From assembly GCA_937873555.1 (NCBI GenBank), contig CALMWN010000569.1, forward strand, positions 1 through 9,465: DNA of 9,465 nucleotides, written 5' to 3'. Made by a program: the position numbers and the translations under genes. The notes under the pieces are model-generated. The model ran no database searches, was not told the DNA's origin, and saw only the letters and a list, made by a program, of their open reading frames with translations. The stretch is from an uncultured Clostridia bacterium. Lineage in GTDB: Bacteria; Bacillota; Clostridia; Acetivibrionales; CALMWN01. Every line of letters starts with the position of its first letter. Position 1 is the stretch's first letter. Of this stretch, positions 1-5,553 are shown piece by piece.

Positions 1-585
1 AACATATGCAATGTCCAGGGCTGCCGAACCGGACCTTCTCACATCCCTGCATGCGGTAAAAATGCTGTGCACCCTCTCGAAGGTTTGCAGGGACTTCGTC
101 TTATCATACGGGGTGGTGCCAAATCCGATCAGCGAATCCTGCAGCCTGCCATTCCTGCTTACAGAGATGCTTCTGCCGTTTAAAAAAGCACCCTTTCCCG
201 CTTCGGCAGTAAACATTTCATCCGACTCGGGATTGAAGATAATACCCAGTTCAGGTTTTTGCCCAATATACAACGCGATTGAAATTGCCGACATTCTGCA
301 GCCATACATGAGATTTGTGGTACCATCCACAGGATCAAGCACCCAGGTCGGGCTGTCCAGGTTGAACCGGTTATCCTCGGATTCTTCGGTTATTACATTG
401 CTTCCCGGTATTATCCCGGCAAGTTCCTGCATAAGGTAGCTTTGAACCTCAAAGTCGACAAGTGTAGCGAAATTTGCCGTACCTTTCACAGTTATGTGGC
501 TTTCGTCCAGTCTGGTATCTCTGATTATTCTCCCTGCGGCTCTAACTGCCTTTTCAACCTTTTCCATCAAATCATGCGGTTTCAT
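1..585 (-). CDS. Inositol monophosphatase family protein (partial, C-terminus beyond window)
   Basis: Mg2+-dependent phosphatase of the inositol monophosphatase/SuhB superfamily, which hydrolyses phosphomonoesters such as inositol-1-phosphate. The 195 visible codons run from ATG at 585 and stay open to position 1. The fold's landmarks are in order: a Lys-Gly-Thr-Ala-Asn segment near residues 34-38 before a conserved Asp (LVD, residue 44), ITEES at 65-69 supplying the metal-binding Glu, the signature WVLDPVDGTTN at 81-91 with the metal-binding Asp pair 84/87, and RRSGSAALDIAYV at 183-195. The last metal-binding Asp (usually in a WDxAA motif) and the C-terminal third, about 65-75 residues, lie outside the window. 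The start is preceded by AGAGGG at about 11 nt, a rather long spacing, but no other in-frame start fits. Cytoplasmic. The substrate cannot be decided from sequence: inositol phosphate, fructose-1,6-bisphosphate and 3'-phosphoadenosine 5'-phosphate phosphatases share these motifs. It is divergent from the gene at 893, and no convincing promoter was found for it. Confidence 0.93.
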   Translation of the reverse strand, partial: MKPHDLMEKVEKAVRAAGRIIRDTRLDESHITVKGTANFATLVDFEVQSYLMQELAGIIPGSNVITEESEDNRFNLDSPTWVLDPVDGTTNLMYGCRMSAISIALYIGQKPELGIIFNPESDEMFTAEAGKGAFLNGRSISVSRNGRLQDSLIGFGTTPYDKTKSLQTFERVHSIFTACRDVRRSGSAALDIAYV

Positions 586-606
586 AATGTCAACATCCCT
601 CTCTAA

Positions 607-704
607 AGATAACCAAATTTAAACTTAGTGATTTCCAGATAGGAAATCACCTGTGGAAGGGGTGATTTCATTGCTGGATAAATCACTTTTAAATTTGGTT
701 ATCT
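607..704. repeat. 98-bp nested palindrome with three-way-junction folding (MITE-like or structured RNA)
   Basis: The outer arms are a perfect 17-bp inverted repeat, AGATAACCAAATTTAAA at 607-623 and its complement at 688-704. After a 3-nt bulge on the left (624-626) the pairing resumes as AGTGATTT (627-634) with AAATCACT (680-687). Inside are two further hairpins: GTGATTTCC at 628-636 with GGAAATCAC at 642-650 (5-nt loop), and GTGATTT at 662-668 with AAATCAC at 680-686. The element can therefore form one long stem or a closed stem with two arms. No target-site duplication is clear and neither end is followed by a T-run, so it is neither a proven transposon nor a simple terminator. A further TGATTTCC copy lies on the minus strand at 751-758. 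It fills much of the 307-bp gene-free gap 586-892; the rest of the gap holds the promoter region for the gene at 893. Confidence 0.6.
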
Positions 705-784
705 ATGTATCGGTCGGATCATATTAATAAATACATTTTCCCATACATTTGGAAATCAAACAAGGGAAAAAACTGAAAACACTT

Positions 785-813
785 TTGACATCCGTTTCGG
801 ATAGTACTACAAT
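785..813 (+). promoter_or_regulatory. Sigma-A promoter of the chimeric gene with an internal palindrome
   Basis: TTGACA at 785-790 and TACAAT at 808-813 are separated by exactly 17 bp, a near-consensus housekeeping promoter. The spacer begins with ATCCGtttCGGAT (790-802), a short inverted repeat that could be an operator. The expected start point is near 820, giving a leader of about 70 nt ending in GGAGGT (881-886), 6 nt before ATG 893. Confidence 0.75.
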
Positions 814-825
814 AGCTTAAATTAT

Positions 826-854
826 TCGATACACTTAATAATTATATCGATACA
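826..854 (+). repeat. Pair of 8-bp direct repeats downstream of the promoter
   Basis: TCGATACA occurs at 826-833 and again at 847-854, a 21-bp period equal to about two helical turns. A reversed copy of seven of these bases (TGTATCG) lies at 706-712, just beyond the nested palindrome. The position immediately downstream of the likely transcription start suits a repressor roadblock, but the binding protein is unknown and chance similarity in AT-rich DNA is possible. Confidence 0.4.
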
Positions 855-892
855 GTTTATTGTAAAACATTATTCACTTTGGAGGTAAAAAC

Positions 893-1417
893 ATGGAAAA
901 CGGAATATCAACAGCCCACACGGTACAAACTAAAGTAAAAGATCTGGCAATTACCGGCCTCTTGATTGCTTTAGTGTTTATTTTTACAAAATTCATCAAT
1001 ATAAGGCTGCCGATAAGTGACATTTATGCCTTAAGAGCTGCAGTTGAAAGGCTTCTGCAGGATCAAGCGGTTCTGGAAAGGCACGCAAAAACGGCCGCTG
1101 CAGTGAGAAAAAGCCTGGTGGATGCCGGTCTTGAGCTTTTCCCGCTTGACAGCTTTTCAAGCACTGCCACCACTATGCTTTTGCCTCCAGGAACAACTTT
1201 CGAGAATATTTATATGGAAATGTTCAATGAATATAGTATAATCATAGCAGGTGGTTTTGATTTTCTGAAGGATAAAGTATTACGCATAGGACATATGGGT
1301 GAGAACTGCAGGGAGGAAAAGCTGTACATTACATTAAAAGCCCTTGATCAGACTTTGAGAAAATTCAACATAAGGCTGAATGGAAAACTGCATGAGATTT
1401 TTCTGAATGCCATGTGA
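893..1417 (+). pseudogene. In-frame chimera: ECF transporter S-component N-terminus fused to class V aminotransferase C-terminus
   Basis: The 174-codon frame joins two unrelated families. Residues 1-42 look like the start of an ECF-type vitamin transporter S component: a polar N-terminus, then one hydrophobic helix (about 18-36) ending in the typical FINIRLPIS. In that family five more helices should follow; none do. From about residue 43 (DIYALRAAVERLL) the sequence follows the C-terminal domain of alanine-glyoxylate/serine-type aminotransferases. The FERHAK-like helix, the STATTMLLPPG strand, IIIAGGFDFLKDKVLRIGHMGE at 116-137 and a closing helix are all recognisable. The catalytic domain with the pyridoxal-phosphate lysine is absent, so neither transport nor transamination is expected. 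The join lies near nt 1010-1021 (P-I-S-D). Promoter and ribosome binding site are intact, so the chimera may be made as a short membrane-anchored protein. Most likely a deletion scar between two formerly neighbouring genes; an assembly error cannot be excluded. Confidence 0.8.
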
Positions 1418-1507
1418 AAATTTTGCCGTGCATCCCCCATATGATTTATGATTGACCAGGGTTCCGATAATTCTTTCTTCAGATGTTACAGAACAGGTAA
1501 ACATTAA

Positions 1508-1535
1508 TTGCAAGGATATGCATAAATATTATAAT
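1508..1535 (+). promoter_or_regulatory. Putative sigma-A promoter of the LysE-family gene
   Basis: TTGCAA (1508-1513) and a perfect TATAAT (1530-1535) are 16 bp apart. This places the transcription start near 1542 and gives a leader of about 50 nt to the ATG at 1591. It lies in the otherwise featureless gap 1418-1590 after the chimera. No terminator is evident between them, so read-through from the chimera's promoter is also possible. Confidence 0.6.
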
Positions 1536-1590
1536 GGCAGGGCAGTTGCAGCAAGCAGTAAATATACTATAAATCTTAAGGAAATTACAT

Positions 1591-2271
1591 ATGGATTTTA
1601 GTTTTCTGTTAAAAGGAATACTCACCGGAATGATTATCGGCGCCCCTCTGGGACCAACAGGGATGGTTTGCATGACCAACGCCCTGAAGAAGGGAAAGCT
1701 CCACGGCTTGTTTTCAGGCCTTGGAGCGGCAACCGCCGATGGGATTTATGCCGGCATTATCGGATTCGGCCTGACATATATATCACAGATCCTTCTTGAG
1801 CACCAGGGATTTCTCCGTATCATAGGAGGGGTGTTTTTAATCTATGTGGGCTTTTCCATCATTGCCTTGAAAACCAGCGAGCGTAAACTTTCAACTAATA
1901 AAACCGATTTTTTCGGTTCATATGCCTCCACATTTTTCCTGTCCTTCACTAATCCGCTGACACTCTTTACATTTTTAGCCTTATTCGCCGGTCTTGGAAT
2001 AGGATTATCCAATGCCAGCTTTATTCATGCCTCTATACTGGTACTTGGAGTGTTCATCGGGTCAACTTCCTGGTGGATGGTTTTCATCGGAAAAATCGAT
2101 CTGATTGAGCACTACACACACATCGACTCCCCATGGCTGCAAATTTTCAAGAAAATTCTGGGTATCGCAGTTATTGTCACCGGAATACTTGTCATGGCGG
2201 GAAATACATTTAATATAATCCAAAGGCTAATGAGGGATTTCCCTATTATGCCGCTTCTTCCATGGATTTGA
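1591..2271 (+). CDS. LysE/RhtB family transporter (amino-acid exporter type)
   Basis: Integral membrane protein of 226 residues, the usual size for the LysE/RhtB/CadD superfamily, whose characterised members export amino acids such as lysine, threonine or homoserine. The first helix carries the family hallmark GxxxGAPLGPTGMV (about 13-26; usually GxxxxPGP), followed by a basic cytoplasmic loop (ALKKGKLHG, 31-39) and GLGAATADGIYAGI (43-56). Further hydrophobic stretches lie near 72-93, 108-135, 145-167 and 186-208, with NPLTLFTFLALF (121-132) in the second half, where the family has its conserved Asn-Pro. ATG 1591 is preceded by AAGGA about 8 nt upstream. The substrate cannot be inferred. Its last 26 bp overlap the end of the convergent MATE gene, so the two 3' ends are complementary in mRNA. 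Confidence 0.88.
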   Translation: MDFSFLLKGILTGMIIGAPLGPTGMVCMTNALKKGKLHGLFSGLGAATADGIYAGIIGFGLTYISQILLEHQGFLRIIGGVFLIYVGFSIIALKTSERKLSTNKTDFFGSYASTFFLSFTNPLTLFTFLALFAGLGIGLSNASFIHASILVLGVFIGSTSWWMVFIGKIDLIEHYTHIDSPWLQIFKKILGIAVIVTGILVMAGNTFNIIQRLMRDFPIMPLLPWI

Positions 2272-3628
2272 TAACGACGTTGTTCTTCCATTTTCCGTTT
2301 TTCAGTCTTCTGTAATACAGTATTCCCCTGACCAGCCAGTCAATGAACATTCCGAACCAAACACCTAAAACCCCAAATTTCAACGGTATCCCGAGTATGT
2401 ATCCGAGTGTGATTCTGAATACCCACATCCCTATAATGGCAGTAACCATTGTGTACTTCACGTCTCCGGCGCCTTTAAGCCCGGCCGGCAGCATAAACGA
2501 CAGGGTCCACAGAAGAGGAGTGACCAGTGCGGAATACATGATCAAATTGGATGCAAGGTGGATTATTTCGGCATCCTGAGTATACATCATAACGATCGGT
2601 TTTGAAAAAATCACGGCTACTGTGCATGGAACAAGAAAACACAAGGTTGAAAACCTGACAAGGTATGAAAGAATACTCTGGGCTTCTTCACTTTCACCGC
2701 TTCCCATTTTTTGTCCGACCATGGTCGTAGCTGCAATGCTTAAGGAGCTTCCGGCAACATTGATTATCCCGAAGACCGAGCTTGCAATATAATTTGCCGC
2801 TATCGACCCGGTTCCCATTCCTACGATGAATATCTGGGTAATAAGCTTTCCGATGTTAAAAAACATTGATTCTATGCTGGCAGGAATTCCTATCCCGAAA
2901 ATTGATTTCTGAAGCTCCATATCAAATCTGAAAGAGAACAAACGGTCAAGCCTTATGATTTTCGAACCTTTAAGCAAAGTGAACAAGATGATTACTGAAC
3001 CGGTGATCCTGGCGGCTGCTATACCCAGTGCCGCCCCGGTGATACCCATCTGTGGGATATATATGTGCAGGTGTGAGTTCCTTACATCCAAACCGTATAT
3101 CAACAGATAGCTTAGAATAATATTGATCACATTCATTAGAAGCGTTACCTTGGCAGGGGTCCTCGTATCTCCTGCTCCCCTTAATACACCTGCGGCAATT
3201 GATGTTATTGCAATCAGCGGGTACGTAAGCAAAGTAATCTGAAGGTACAGATATGCATTGTTCAGAACCTGCTGCTCCGCAGCGCCATACAATGTACTGA
3301 TCAGGACATGGCGGAAAACCCAGGTCATTAAAGCAATTGCGGCGGCAAGGATAAATCCGGAGTATAAAGCCTGCTTGGTAGCTTCATTGGCCTTTTCATT
3401 ATTTCTCTTGCCTGCAAAATGGGCTACTACAACAGTGGCACCTACGGCAAGCGCAGAAAAGAATGCAATGAACATGTTATTTACCGAATCCACCATGCCG
3501 ATTGCAGAAACGGCTTCCTTTCCTATGTGCCCCGCCATGATGGCATTAATTACTCCCATGGTAATTATAAAAGTCTGCTCGGTAAATATGGGAATAGTAA
3601 GGTTCAATACATCCTTACGGATATGCAT
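2246..3628 (-). CDS. MATE family efflux transporter
   Basis: Multidrug and toxic compound extrusion transporter of 460 residues, typical full length, exporting cationic drugs or metabolites by Na+ or H+ antiport across the cytoplasmic membrane. Twelve hydrophobic segments form two repeated halves. Family marks are LTIPIFTEQ at 10-18 in the first helix, GVLRGAGDTRTP at 147-158 after helix 4, and the equivalent LPAGLKGAGDVKYTM at 380-394 in the second half. The gene begins at ATG 3628 behind AAGGA (8-nt spacing) and ends with tandem stops TAA-TAG. Its own promoter is at 3701-3729. It stands alone on this strand: the zinc-ribbon gene upstream ends in a terminator. The 3' end overlaps the LysE-family gene by 26 bp. 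NorM- and DinF-type subfamilies are not separated here. Confidence 0.95.
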   Translation of the reverse strand: MHIRKDVLNLTIPIFTEQTFIITMGVINAIMAGHIGKEAVSAIGMVDSVNNMFIAFFSALAVGATVVVAHFAGKRNNEKANEATKQALYSGFILAAAIALMTWVFRHVLISTLYGAAEQQVLNNAYLYLQITLLTYPLIAITSIAAGVLRGAGDTRTPAKVTLLMNVINIILSYLLIYGLDVRNSHLHIYIPQMGITGAALGIAAARITGSVIILFTLLKGSKIIRLDRLFSFRFDMELQKSIFGIGIPASIESMFFNIGKLITQIFIVGMGTGSIAANYIASSVFGIINVAGSSLSIAATTMVGQKMGSGESEEAQSILSYLVRFSTLCFLVPCTVAVIFSKPIVMMYTQDAEIIHLASNLIMYSALVTPLLWTLSFMLPAGLKGAGDVKYTMVTAIIGMWVFRITLGYILGIPLKFGVLGVWFGMFIDWLVRGILYYRRLKNGKWKNNVVIKSMEEAA

Positions 3629-3700
3629 GATAATTATCCTTTCATTGATTGTAAATCATAAATAATAAACACATAAAATGCGAATTTTTATATTGTACTA

Positions 3701-3729
3701 ATTATACTGCTTTAAAATTTGCAGTTCAA
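3701..3729 (-). promoter_or_regulatory. Sigma-A promoter of the MATE gene
   Basis: On the minus strand TTGAAC (3729-3724) and TATAAT (3706-3701) are spaced by 17 bp. The expected start is near 3694, leaving a leader of about 65 nt before ATG 3628. No riboswitch-like fold was recognised inside this leader. Confidence 0.7.
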
Positions 3730-3747
3730 ACAGCCTGGAAAGAAAGA

Positions 3748-3782
3748 GCCGCCGTACCAAACAATTAGGATGGCACAGCGGC
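3748..3782 (-). other. Hairpin-forming element upstream of the MATE promoter
   Basis: GCCGC (3748-3752) pairs with GCGGC (3778-3782), and the stem continues with 3753-3759 against 3771-3777 around an 11-nt loop. On the minus-strand RNA the stem is continuous over 12 pairs because two positions become G-U wobbles. On the plus-strand RNA the same positions are mismatches, which suggests a minus-strand transcript. A pyrimidine-rich stretch (CTCTTTCTTTCC) follows it in that direction. It could be a back-up terminator or part of a small RNA. Nothing else is recognised in the rest of the gap 3783-3885. Confidence 0.4.
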
Positions 3783-3885
3783 AATATTCTCACTATATTG
3801 TCAAAACCTTGAACCAGCAGTCAGCTTTCCTTCACCTCATTCACATATCTCTTTGTTTTTTGAGCTGATACACACTTTAACAAAT

Positions 3886-3909
3886 TAAAAAGGAGAGCTT
3901 TCACTCTCC
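3886..3909 (-). terminator. Rho-independent terminator of the zinc-ribbon gene
   Basis: On the minus strand GGAGAG (3909-3904), loop TGAAAG and CTCTCC (3897-3892) form a perfect 6-bp stem followed directly by five T residues (3891-3887). The stem begins 7 bp after the stop codon of the gene at 3917-4108. Confidence 0.85.
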
Positions 3910-3916
3910 CTCCTGT

Positions 3917-4108
3917 TTACCATCTATTGCCGAAGCTTCTTCCGCCGCCTCTGTTGTTATTGTTCCTCTGTTGCTTCTTTGCTTTTCTGCAGTCAGGGCA
4001 TCTTTGCGGTTCGTTTTCGAATCCTTTTTCCTTGTAGAAAGCCTGTTCGCCTTCACTGAAAATGAATTCCGCATTACAATCTTTACAAACTAATGTTTTA
4101 TCCGCCAT
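3917..4108 (-). CDS. Small zinc-ribbon protein with RGG/Asn-rich tail
   Basis: A 63-residue cytoplasmic protein. Two CxxC knuckles (Cys8-x2-Cys11 and Cys37-x2-Cys40) with a 25-residue spacer match the 'probable zinc-ribbon' family (zf-trcl type), and between them is the family's FSEGEQAFYKEKGF stretch. After Cys40 the protein becomes a basic low-complexity tail, KAKKQQRNNNN then RGGGRSFGNRW. This resembles the RGG tails of RNA-binding and cold-shock proteins and suggests nucleic-acid binding; that role is inference and the family's function is not established to my knowledge. The ATG at 4108 follows GGAGG with 9-nt spacing. It is a single-gene transcription unit with its own promoter (4228-4256), a leader of about 110 nt and a strong terminator. 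The leader can hide the ribosome binding site, so translation may be controlled. Confidence 0.9.
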   Translation of the reverse strand: MADKTLVCKDCNAEFIFSEGEQAFYKEKGFENEPQRCPDCRKAKKQQRNNNNRGGGRSFGNRW

Positions 4109-4116
4109 ATCTATTT

Positions 4117-4176
4117 ACCTCCTTAATTATTTGGATTTAACCGATTTTTGACTATTACTCCAATAATCAAGGAGAT
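4117..4176 (-). promoter_or_regulatory. Leader stem that sequesters the Shine-Dalgarno of the zinc-ribbon gene
   Basis: In minus-strand RNA the segment 4176-4160 (AUCUCCUUGAUUAUUGG) pairs with 4134-4117 (CCAAAUAAUUAAGGAGGU). This gives about 17 pairs with two G-U wobbles and one bulged A, closing a 25-nt loop. The GGAGG ribosome binding site (4122-4118) lies inside the 3' arm. The 5' arm can instead form a small local hairpin, AUAAUC-UCCUU-GAUUAU (4179-4163), which would free the ribosome site. The stem is AU-rich and so should be temperature-sensitive. Pairing is seen in the sequence; the regulatory role is inferred. Confidence 0.6.
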
Positions 4177-4227
4177 TATCGTCTAAAAAACTAATTAAAT
4201 CTTTATAGAGTATGGGCCTGCGTGATT

Positions 4228-4256
4228 ACTATACCATATTTTTTGCATATTTGCAA
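4228..4256 (-). promoter_or_regulatory. Sigma-A promoter of the zinc-ribbon gene
   Basis: On the minus strand TTGCAA (4256-4251) and TATAGT (4233-4228) are 17 bp apart. The start point would fall near 4221, giving an unusually long leader of about 110 nt for so small a gene. A short inverted repeat TTGCA-N4-TGCAA (4243-4256) overlaps the -35 box. Between here and the end of the membrane fusion gene at 4318 nothing further is seen; no strong terminator for that gene was found. Confidence 0.7.
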
Positions 4257-4317
4257 GATGTATCCTATAAACAATCATGCAAAACAACTAAAAATTTCCT
4301 TAAATCCAACCATATAT

Positions 4318-5553
4318 TTATTTTTCCAGAATCTTTACGGCTTCTCCATCGGCGAGGAAGCTCTGCCCCTCCATTATCAGCTTGTCATCCACATTCAGCC
4401 CCTGTGTAACTTCTATAAGCCTGTTGTTGGAAAGGCCTATTTTGACAGGAGTTTTTACTGATTTTCCATCCTTTACCACATAAGTGTAATATACGCCGTT
4501 TTCAGCGAAAACAGCCTGGCTCTGAACTGCAATCACATCACTCCTGCTGTCTACGGCCACTTTGATTTTTGCAAACATACCGGGTTTTATATCCTCTGTT
4601 TTGTTTATAAACCTTATTTTCACCTTGAAATTCCTGGTTGCAGCATCTATTGACGGACTTATGGATGCAACTTCACCGTCAAAAGTCCCGCTGCCGAGGG
4701 ATTGGACCGTAATAGCAAGTTTTTGGCCGTTGTAGAACTTGTTTATAAGCTTTTCAGGTATATTCAATTCCGCATTAAGTTCTGTTGTGTTTGATATTAT
4801 GACAGCCGGGGCAGCCGAGGATACACCCTCTCCCGGGTTGATATTCTTTGCTGCTATAAATCCTGAAATCGGAGCGGTTACCGTAGTGTTGCCGTATTGT
4901 GTCTTCACCAGCTCAGCACCGGCGATTGCCTGATTAAGCTGGGATTCTGCAATCCTGATGGACTCCGGCCCACTGCTCTTTTCCAGCAGGTCAAGGTTTT
5001 TCTGTGCACTGTCGTACCTTTGTTTTGCAAGGTCAAGCTTTGTCTTCACTGCTTCCATTTCCCGCTGGGACACTGCATTGATTTCAAACAATGCGCTGTA
5101 TCTGGTATAATCCGTACTGGCATCCTCAAAGCTGAGCTTTGCCTGGTCACGTTCAACCTGTGTCTGGATATGGGATTGGGAATATGCTGAACTCCTGGTT
5201 TTCTGAAGGCTCGCCCTGGCAGCCTCCACCCCATACTCAGCCTGGGCAAGCTGCGCCTTAAGGTCATCGGAATCGAGTGTAAAAAGCACATCATCCTTTT
5301 TAACGGCATCTCCCACCTTTACCATTACCTCTTTCACCTTACCGGGCATTTTGGGCACCACACCGGTTTCTTCAGCTGCTTTTACCTCACCTGCAAATTC
5401 ACTCTCTACAATTATGCTGTCCTTTTTCACACTTGCCACTTTTACATTTTTGCTCTTTCCATTCTGATCCTCGGCCTTTTTATTTCCACAGGCTGTAAAT
5501 GCCAGCACAATAAAGGATATAATCAAACATAATGATATAAACTTACGATTCAC
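4318..5553 (-). CDS. RND efflux membrane fusion protein (HlyD/AcrA-type lipoprotein)
   Basis: Periplasmic-adaptor family protein of 411 residues that partners the RND pump encoded just upstream. The chosen start is GTG 5553: it lies 7-8 nt behind GGGAGGA, and the resulting N-terminus VNRKF followed by a hydrophobic core and FTAC is a lipoprotein signal, with Cys22 as the lipidation site (Phe at -3 is slightly off consensus). A longer frame from ATG 5595 exists but lacks a ribosome site and would put 14 residues before the signal. Domains in order: first lipoyl half about 60-96 (VVPKMPGKVKEVMVKVGDAV), coiled-coil hairpin about 97-218, second lipoyl half about 222-253 (VTAPISGFIAAKNINPGEGV), beta-barrel about 258-335, membrane-proximal domain to the end. 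The start overlaps the pump gene's last 11 bp, implying translational coupling. The lipid anchor suits a monoderm cell lacking a TolC-type channel. Confidence 0.93.
   Translation of the reverse strand: MNRKFISLCLIISFIVLAFTACGNKKAEDQNGKSKNVKVASVKKDSIIVESEFAGEVKAAEETGVVPKMPGKVKEVMVKVGDAVKKDDVLFTLDSDDLKAQLAQAEYGVEAARASLQKTRSSAYSQSHIQTQVERDQAKLSFEDASTDYTRYSALFEINAVSQREMEAVKTKLDLAKQRYDSAQKNLDLLEKSSGPESIRIAESQLNQAIAGAELVKTQYGNTTVTAPISGFIAAKNINPGEGVSSAAPAVIISNTTELNAELNIPEKLINKFYNGQKLAITVQSLGSGTFDGEVASISPSIDAATRNFKVKIRFINKTEDIKPGMFAKIKVAVDSRSDVIAVQSQAVFAENGVYYTYVVKDGKSVKTPVKIGLSNNRLIEVTQGLNVDDKLIMEGQSFLADGEAVKILEK

Noticed and set aside
11..439. Plus-strand open frame of 142 codons
   Set aside because: It is antisense to the inositol-monophosphatase reading frame, which carries clear family motifs; no ribosome site and no recognisable domain.
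607..704. Nested palindrome as a bidirectional rho-independent terminator
   Set aside because: It lies between divergent genes at their 5' sides, and neither side of the outer stem is followed by a run of T residues.
1479..1679. Minus-strand frame of 66 codons
   Set aside because: It runs across the LysE-family promoter and its first 30 codons in antisense; no ribosome site supports it.
3258..3665. Plus-strand open frame of 135 codons and a nested 80-codon frame
   Set aside because: Antisense to the N-terminal half of the MATE gene and covering its start and ribosome site; no domain.
3690..3830. Guanidine-type (ykkC or mini-ykkC) riboswitch ahead of the MATE gene
   Set aside because: MATE genes are sometimes preceded by such elements, but the paired ACGR-loop hairpins or other ykkC landmarks are not present, and the best promoter lies downstream of the hairpin.
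3702..3830. Short minus-strand frame without a start codon (about 40 codons) as a possible transposase remnant
   Set aside because: It overlaps the hairpin and MATE promoter, has no start codon or ribosome site, and shows no motif that I can tie to a transposase.
4212..4461. Two plus-strand short frames over the zinc-ribbon promoter and the adaptor's 3' end
   Set aside because: They overlap the adaptor's coding end and the promoter region, with no ribosome site and no recognisable composition or motif.
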